From Mycobacterium neglectum (GTDB lineage Bacteria; Actinomycetota; Actinomycetes; Mycobacteriales; Mycobacteriaceae): a DNA stretch of 64,000 nt. The translations under genes were made by a program, and so were the position numbers. The notes beneath the pieces were generated by a model that saw only the letters and a list, made by a program, of their open reading frames with translations, was not told where the DNA came from and did not search any database. Every line of letters begins with the position of its first letter. Positions within the stretch are counted from its first letter, which is position 1. This document shows, in pieces, positions 58,646-64,000 of this stretch. The DNA is taken from the NCBI RefSeq assembly GCF_002591975.1, contig NZ_NVQE01000032.1, forward strand, positions 1-64,000. The letters are read 5' to 3'.

Positions 58646-61600
58646 TTAGACCGTCGAATCGCGATCAGAAATTATGTTGACGCTGCCCTTCGGCTTGCCG
58701 TCCAGGGCCGTCAGCAGGTCGGCGACCATCTGCACGAGTTCAAGATCACGGATGCGCGGCGCCGCCACACCGTCGCCCGCGCGGGGAATCGGCACCTGCA
58801 CCGTCGACGTCGTCGCGCGATAGGCCGCGCTCGGATACAACCGCTTCAGACGCAGCTGCTGTGAATCGACCAACGTCAACGGCGACAGTTTCAGCGTCGC
58901 CTCCGACACCGTGCTCATCTCGGTCACCCCGTAGTGCTTGCACAGCAATCGCAGCCGTGCCACCGCAACCAGCCGCCTGGCGGGCTCGGGCAGCGGGCCG
59001 TACCGGTCGACGAGCTCGTCGATCACCGCATCGACCGCGGCATCGTCAGAAACCGCAGCCAATCTGCGATAGGCCTCCAGTCGCAACCGGTCGCTGCCGA
59101 TGTAGTCCGGCGGCAGATGCGCGTCGACCGGCAGGTCGATCCGCACATCCTTCGGTTCCTCAGGCGCCAGAACCGTTTTCCCGTCGGCCGCGGCGCGATA
59201 GGCCTCGACGGCTTCGCCGACAAGGCGCACATACAGGTCGAAGCCGACGCCGGCGACGTGGCCGGACTGCTCGGCACCGAGAACGTTTCCGGCACCGCGA
59301 ATCTCGAGGTCTTTCAGCGCCACCGCCATCCCGGCGCCGAGCTCGTTGTTCTGCGCGATGGTCGCCAGCCGGTCATATGCGGTCTCGGTGAGCGGAACCT
59401 CCGGCGGATACAGGAAATACGCGTAGCCACGTTCGCGGCTGCGGCCCACCCGGCCACGCAGCTGATGCAGTTGCGACAACCCGAAGGTGTCGGCGCGCTC
59501 CACGATCAGCGTGTTGGCGTTGGAGATGTCGAGGCCCGTTTCGACGATGGTGGTGCACACCAGAATGTCGAATTCGCGGTTCCAGAAACCCTCGACCGTG
59601 CGTTCCAGCTGTTCTTCGGGCATCTGCCCGTGCGCGACGGCGACGCGGGCCTCGGGGACGAGCGCGCTCACCCGGGTGGCGGCCTGGTCTATCGACCGCA
59701 CCCGGTTGTGGATGTAGAAGGCCTGCCCGTCACGCAGCATCTCGCGCCGCAGTGCCGCGGCTACCTGCTTGTCGTCGTGGGGGCCGACGTAGGTCAGCAC
59801 CGGGTAGCGCTCCTCGGGCGGGGTGAGGATCGTCGACATCTCCCGGATACCCGCCAGGCTCATCTCCAGCGTGCGGGGAATCGGCGTGGCGCTCATGGTC
59901 AGCACGTCGACGTGGGTGCGCATCGACTTGATGTGCTCCTTGTGCTCGACGCCGAATCGCTGCTCCTCGTCGACCACGACCAGGCCGAGGTCCTTCCATG
60001 TCACGCCGGTCTGCAGCAGTCGGTGGGTACCGATGACGATGTCGACCGAGCCGTCCTTCATGCCCTCGAGCACCCCGCGCGACTGGGCGGGGTCGGTGAA
60101 CCGGGACAGGCCCTTCACGGTGACGGGAAACCCCGCCATCCGCTGGGTGAAGGTCTGTAGATGCTGATCGGCCAGCAGCGTCGTGGGCACGAGGACAGCG
60201 ACCTGCTTGCCGTCCTGCACCGCCTTGAACGCCGCGCGCACCGCGATCTCGGTCTTGCCGTATCCGACGTCGCCACAGATCACCCGGTCCATCGGAACGG
60301 GCTTCTCCATATCGCTTTTGACCTCGGTGATGGCCGTGAGCTGGTCGATCGTCTCGGTGAACCCGAACGCATCCTCCATCTCGGCCTGCCACGGGGAGTC
60401 GGGGGCGAACGCGTGACCGGCCGAGGCCTGCCGCTTGGCGTACAGCGAGACCAGCTCGGCGGCGATCTCACGCACCGCCCGGCGGGCCTTCGTCTTGGTG
60501 TTCGTCCAGTCGCTGCCGCCGAGCTTGCTCAAGGTCGGTGACTCGCCGCCGACGTAGCGCGACAACTGATCCAGCGAATCCATCGGGACGTACAGCCGGT
60601 CCGACCCGCCGCCCCTTTTCGAGGAGGCGTACTCCAGCACCAGGTACTCGCGGCGGGCACCGCCGACGACCCGTTCGGTCATCTCGACGAACCGGCCGAT
60701 GCCGTGCTGGTCGTGCACCACCAGATCGCCGGCGGCCAGTGCCAGCGGATCGACCACGTTGCGCCGCTTGGCGGCCAATCGCTTGCCCTCGGTGGCCGCG
60801 GCCCGGTTACCCGTCAGATCCGTCTCGGTGATCACCACCAGGTTGGCGCCGGGGATCACGACGCCGTCGTGCAGCGGCCCCTTGAGCACGTTGACGATCC
60901 CGTCCCGCAGATCCTCGCCCGGCTCCAAACAGACTGCTGCCGCGTCGGATTCGCGGAGTTGCTCGACGACGCGGTGCGCGGTGCCGGTGCCGGGCGTTAC
61001 GACGGCGGCATGCCCACCGGTGAGGACGTGGGCGCGCAACATCGCGAAGATCTCGGTGACAGCAGAAGCACCGCTCTGCTGGCCACGCGCCGACGGTGCC
61101 GGCCGGATGTCGATCTCGAGTGCGGACTCGTCGGGCAGCTGGCTCAGCGTCCACCACGGGTGGCCGCCGTCGCGGGCCGCGCTGCGGGCGTCGTCCAAAC
61201 CGATGAAGCCCGACGCGCCCATCGCCTCGAGGTCGATCGGCGCGTCACCGCCGACCGCCGCCGTCGACCATGAGGCCTCCAGGAACTCGCGGCCGGTCTT
61301 GATCAAGTCGGCCGCGCGGGTGCGGACCTTCTCGGGGTCGCAGATCAGCACCGGTGCGCCGGATGGCAGGTGTGCGGTCAGCGTGGTGAGGTCGGTGGGA
61401 CGCAGCAATGGCAGCAGCGCCTCCATCCCGTCGACGGGGATGCCCTCGGACAGCTTGGCGAGCATGTCCGGGATGCTGCCGGAAACGGAGTTGTCGACCA
61501 CCGGGTGCTCGGCGGCCAGGGCGGCGGCGCGATCGCGGACGTCCTCGGTCAGCAGCACTTCACGGCACGGGACGGCGATGAGCGCTTCGACGTCGATTTC

Positions 61601-62290
61601 CGGAATGGTCCGCTGGTCGGCGACGGAGAACATCCGCAGCTCCGAAACCTCGTCACCCCAGAACTCGATGCGCACCGGGTGCTCGGCCGTCGGCGCGAAG
61701 ACGTCGAGGATGCCGCCGCGCACGGCGAACTCCCCGCGCTTACCGACCATGTCGACGCGGGTGTAGGCGAGGTCGACGAGCCGGGCGATGACGCTTTCGA
61801 ATTCGGCCTCAGCCCCGATGGTCAACGTCACCGGCTCGATATCGGCGAGGTCGGGGGCCATCGGCTGCAGCAGCGACCGCGTCGTCGTCACGACGACTCG
61901 CAGCGGTGGGCCGAGGCGTCCGTCGTCCGGTTGCGCCAGCCTGCGCAGCAGCATCATGCGCGCGCCGATGGTGTCGACGCCAGGGGACAGCCGCTCGTGC
62001 GGCAGCGTCTCCCAGGAGGGGAACAGTGCGACCGCGTCGCCGAACACACCCTGGAGTTCGGCGGTCAGGTCATCGGCTTCGCGACCGGTCGCGGTGACGA
62101 CGAGCAACGGGCCTGCGGTCGCGAGCGCGCATGCGACGTACACCCGTGCACTGGCCGGTCCGACCAGGGCGAGGTCGCGGGGCTTTTCAGCGGCACGGCT
62201 GGCGACCTGCTGCAGAGACGGATCCCGCAGCGCCAGGTCGACGACCCCGGCGATCGGGGTCTGGGCATGGTTGATCCCCGATGCGGTCAT
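58646..62290 (-). CDS. mfd: Transcription-repair coupling factor Mfd
   Basis: 1,214 aa from ATG 62290. UvrB-like N-domain (about 1-350), RNA polymerase interaction domain near residues 530-600 (LVVHDQHGIGRFVEMTERVVGG), SF2 translocase with Walker A GDVGYGKTE (about 672), DEEQRFG and the SATPIPRTLEMS motif III, TRG motif region, and C-terminal UvrA-contact domain. It frees RNA polymerase stalled at lesions and recruits UvrA. The frame continues upstream to 62479 but lacks family similarity. Confidence 0.96.
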   Translation of the reverse strand: MTASGINHAQTPIAGVVDLALRDPSLQQVASRAAEKPRDLALVGPASARVYVACALATAGPLLVVTATGREADDLTAELQGVFGDAVALFPSWETLPHERLSPGVDTIGARMMLLRRLAQPDDGRLGPPLRVVVTTTRSLLQPMAPDLADIEPVTLTIGAEAEFESVIARLVDLAYTRVDMVGKRGEFAVRGGILDVFAPTAEHPVRIEFWGDEVSELRMFSVADQRTIPEIDVEALIAVPCREVLLTEDVRDRAAALAAEHPVVDNSVSGSIPDMLAKLSEGIPVDGMEALLPLLRPTDLTTLTAHLPSGAPVLICDPEKVRTRAADLIKTGREFLEASWSTAAVGGDAPIDLEAMGASGFIGLDDARSAARDGGHPWWTLSQLPDESALEIDIRPAPSARGQQSGASAVTEIFAMLRAHVLTGGHAAVVTPGTGTAHRVVEQLRESDAAAVCLEPGEDLRDGIVNVLKGPLHDGVVIPGANLVVITETDLTGNRAAATEGKRLAAKRRNVVDPLALAAGDLVVHDQHGIGRFVEMTERVVGGARREYLVLEYASSKRGGGSDRLYVPMDSLDQLSRYVGGESPTLSKLGGSDWTNTKTKARRAVREIAAELVSLYAKRQASAGHAFAPDSPWQAEMEDAFGFTETIDQLTAITEVKSDMEKPVPMDRVICGDVGYGKTEIAVRAAFKAVQDGKQVAVLVPTTLLADQHLQTFTQRMAGFPVTVKGLSRFTDPAQSRGVLEGMKDGSVDIVIGTHRLLQTGVTWKDLGLVVVDEEQRFGVEHKEHIKSMRTHVDVLTMSATPIPRTLEMSLAGIREMSTILTPPEERYPVLTYVGPHDDKQVAAALRREMLRDGQAFYIHNRVRSIDQAATRVSALVPEARVAVAHGQMPEEQLERTVEGFWNREFDILVCTTIVETGLDISNANTLIVERADTFGLSQLHQLRGRVGRSRERGYAYFLYPPEVPLTETAYDRLATIAQNNELGAGMAVALKDLEIRGAGNVLGAEQSGHVAGVGFDLYVRLVGEAVEAYRAAADGKTVLAPEEPKDVRIDLPVDAHLPPDYIGSDRLRLEAYRRLAAVSDDAAVDAVIDELVDRYGPLPEPARRLVAVARLRLLCKHYGVTEMSTVSEATLKLSPLTLVDSQQLRLKRLYPSAAYRATTSTVQVPIPRAGDGVAAPRIRDLELVQMVADLLTALDGKPKGSVNIISDRDSTV

Positions 62291-62312
62291 GATGAGTCCA
62301 TCGTAGGCACTT

Positions 62313-62365
62313 GCGATTTCGGCGTGCTCGGTCACGCTGAGCGGTACCCGGCACGCCGAAACCGC
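62313..62365 (-). terminator. Hairpin between the TetR and mfd genes
   Basis: GCGATTTCGGCGTGC (62313-62327) pairs with 62351-62365 except for one A-C mismatch. It touches the TetR stop codon and precedes mfd on the same strand, so it would end the TetR transcript. The arm is nearly the same as that of the hairpin at 2673-2727. Confidence 0.55.
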
Positions 62366-63030
62366 TACTCGTCGAGCAGGGGCGGGTCGTTCTCGAGGTG
62401 CATCAGGCCGTTCCAGCACAGGTTGACCAGATGCGCGGCGACGACTTCCTTCTTCGGCTCCCGCACATCGAGCCACCATTGCGCCGTCATCGAGACCGAT
62501 CCGACCAGGGCCTGCGCATACAGCGGCGCCATCTCGGCGTCCAGCCCGCGGCGGGAGAAGTCCCCGGCCAGGATCGAGGACACTTGGTTGACGGCCTCGT
62601 TGAGCAGCGTCGAGTAGGTGCTGCCCGACGTGATCGACGCCGGGGAATCGCGGATGAGGATGCGGAAGCCGTCGGTGCGCTCGTCGACATAGGTCAGCAG
62701 CGCCAGCGCCACCCGCTCGATACGCAGACGGGACCGATTGTTGGTCATCTTCGTCAGCGATGACGTGATGCGGTCCAGCAGCGCCGACATCTCGCGGTCG
62801 ACCACCACGGCGTAAAGCCCCTCCTTGCCGCCGAAATGCTCGTAGACGACGGGTTTGGAGACGTTTGCGCGCTGCGCGATCTCCTCGATCGAGGTGCCCT
62901 CGTAGCCGCGCTCGGCGAACAGCGACCGCGCGATGGCGATGAGCTGGTGTCGTCGCTCCGCGCCGGTCATTCGGGCGCGGGGCGTCCGCATATTGCTGTC
63001 AGGGCTGTCGGGCTTCGGGGGCACTGCCAC
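62365..63030 (-). CDS. TetR-family regulator upstream of mfd
   Basis: 221 aa from GTG 63030. N-terminal TetR domain RHQLIAIARSLFAERGYEGTSIEEIAQRANVSKPVVYEHFGGKEGLYAVVVDREM is followed by a helical domain (FRILIRDSP, LYAQALVGSVSMTAQWWLD). It corresponds in position to Rv1019. A second GTG at 63024 is possible. It lies 44 bp from the tRNA-Gln gene on the other strand; targets are unknown. Confidence 0.9.
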   Translation of the reverse strand: MAVPPKPDSPDSNMRTPRARMTGAERRHQLIAIARSLFAERGYEGTSIEEIAQRANVSKPVVYEHFGGKEGLYAVVVDREMSALLDRITSSLTKMTNNRSRLRIERVALALLTYVDERTDGFRILIRDSPASITSGSTYSTLLNEAVNQVSSILAGDFSRRGLDAEMAPLYAQALVGSVSMTAQWWLDVREPKKEVVAAHLVNLCWNGLMHLENDPPLLDE

Positions 63031-63074
63031 GGCTTTCAGGGTATGCCCTTGCACTAACATCACGGGTTGATCGA

Positions 63075-63146
63075 TCCGTCGTGGTGTAATCGGCAGCACC
63101 TCTGATTTTGGTTCAGAAAGTTCAGGTTCGAATCCTGGCGACGGAG
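63075..63146 (+). tRNA. tRNA-Gln (anticodon UUG)
   Basis: 72 nt with acceptor TCCGTCG/CGACGGA, discriminator G, anticodon stem TCTGA/TCAGA and loop TTTTGGT (anticodon UUG), T arm with GGTTCGAATCC. No CCA encoded. It lies between TetR and glmU and reads with glmU. Anticodon and discriminator G fit tRNA-Gln. Confidence 0.93.
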
Positions 63147-63255
63147 CACTTTGCCTCGCAGCGTGGGCCCACACGAAGTAGGGGAAGTGCGCAACTGGCC
63201 AAGGAAGACGGCGTGTCACCCGCAGACACGCACGTTCGCGGGGAAGGGAAACCCT

Positions 63256-64000
63256 ATGACCCAGGGGCCCACTGATTCGGCCATCGTCGTTTTGGCGGCA
63301 GGCGCAGGCACACGGATGCGTTCCGATACCCCGAAGGTGCTGCATCCGCTCGCCGGCCGCAGCATGCTCGCGCACGCCCTGCACGCCGTCGCCAAGGCGG
63401 CGCCTCGGCACCTTGTGGTGGTGGTCGGCAAGGATCGCGACCAGGTGGTGCCCGCGGTGGAGGAGCTTGCCGGCGACCTCGGCCGCAGTATCGACGTCGC
63501 GGTGCAGGACCAGCAGCTGGGCACCGGCCACGCCGTCGGCTGCGGCCTGACGGCGCTGCCCCCCGACTTCACCGGAACCGTCGTGGTCACCTCGGGTGAT
63601 GTGCCCCTGATGGACGCCGAAACGCTCGCCGACCTGATCGCCACGCACAGCGGAGAGTCCGCGGCGGCGACGGTCGTGACGACGACGCTGCCTGACCCGA
63701 CCGGCTACGGCCGCATCTTGCGCACCCAGGACCGCGAGGTAATCGGGATCGTCGAACAGGCCGACGCCACCGCATCGCAACGGGCCATCACCGAGGTCAA
63801 TGCCGGCGTCTATGCGTTCGACATCACCGCGTTGCGGTCGGCGCTGAGCCGCCTGCGCTCGGACAACGCGCAGCAGGAGCAGTACCTGACCGACGTCATC
63901 TCCATCATCCGCTCCGACGGCCACGTGGTTCGGGCCAAACAGATCGACGACGCGATGCTGGTCGCCGGCGTCAACGACCGGGTGCAGCTGGCCGCGCTCG
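63256..64000 (+). CDS. glmU: Bifunctional GlmU (N-terminal part; runs off the window)
   Basis: ATG 63256, preceded by GGGAAGGGAAA. The first 248 codons show the uridylyltransferase domain: LAAGAGTRMRSDTPKVLHPLAGRSML (nucleotide loop), GTGHAV, TSGDVPLM (catalytic Asp) and NAGVYAFD. The acetyltransferase domain lies beyond the window. It makes UDP-GlcNAc for peptidoglycan. Matches Rv1018c next to the TetR-mfd genes. No stop in the window. Confidence 0.95.
   Translation, partial: MTQGPTDSAIVVLAAGAGTRMRSDTPKVLHPLAGRSMLAHALHAVAKAAPRHLVVVVGKDRDQVVPAVEELAGDLGRSIDVAVQDQQLGTGHAVGCGLTALPPDFTGTVVVTSGDVPLMDAETLADLIATHSGESAAATVVTTTLPDPTGYGRILRTQDREVIGIVEQADATASQRAITEVNAGVYAFDITALRSALSRLRSDNAQQEQYLTDVISIIRSDGHVVRAKQIDDAMLVAGVNDRVQLAAL

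Noticed and set aside
62291..62479. Upstream extension of mfd
   Set aside because: Extra residues have no Mfd similarity and cross the TetR hairpin; ATG 62290 gives the expected N-terminus.
63031..63924. Upstream extension of the TetR gene
   Set aside because: The frame reads antisense through tRNA-Gln and glmU; the family begins near GTG 63030.

Overview
The window is high-GC actinobacterial DNA, almost certainly from a rapid-growing mycobacterium (Mycolicibacterium/Mycobacterium). This rests on DUF732 and cutinase secreted proteins, F420-dependent LLM and Ddn-type oxidoreductases, a KshA-type Rieske steroid oxygenase, FadD and lipid-transfer thiolase genes, and a block running glmU-tRNA-TetR-mfd-mazG-lpqU-eno-ftsB-DUF501-ppx-(kdp nearby), which has the gene order of the Rv1018c-Rv1031 region of M. 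tuberculosis. Positions 37-98 are not biological: they match an Illumina Nextera P5/i5/Read-1 adapter, so the left edge is a contaminated contig end.

Layout. 1-3,030: a truncated membrane protein, a DUF732 protein, a thiolase and a small secreted protein. 3,169-7,764: a dicarboxylate uptake module, dctA diverging from an operon of alpha/beta hydrolase, CitA/DcuS-type kinase and response regulator with overlapping genes. 7,781-13,662: a beta-propeller protein, an anti-sigma/anti-anti-sigma pair, a nucleoside deaminase overlapping a ClC antiporter, and a serine-hydrolase lipoprotein. 13,766-17,101: a TetR regulator divergent from a KshA-like oxygenase, followed by two F420-type enzymes. 17,477-25,480: secreted and envelope proteins, FadD, amidase, cutinase and ketopantoate reductase. 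25,544-30,053: a methyltransferase, a GGDEF-EAL protein and an orphan sugar-type binding protein. 30,107-32,614: an accessory patch with a tRNA 3' half, an HNH endonuclease gene ending 2 nt before an odd tRNA, and a degenerate LysA-like gene.

32,752-43,092 is the potassium block: a 27-codon small ORF, kdpF, kdpA, kdpB, kdpC, kdpD and kdpE, then a 45-codon ORF and a second KdpD that stops before the histidine-kinase domain. 43,093-46,374: DUF309, an epoxide-hydrolase-like protein and propionyl/acetyl-CoA synthetase. 46,435-49,670: gnd, zwf and a PaaX-like regulator as an operon. 49,764-52,371: a Rieske oxygenase with an enoyl-CoA hydratase, and two small conserved proteins. 52,430-63,146: the conserved housekeeping block plus a repeat-rich secreted protein; glmU runs off the right edge.

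The most unusual items are the HNH gene coupled to a short-variable-loop tRNA with anticodon UAA, a nearby tRNA 3' half that begins exactly at its anticodon loop, the kinase-less KdpD copy, and the small ORF translationally coupled to kdpF. No CRISPR array, rRNA, insertion sequence or intact prophage was seen.
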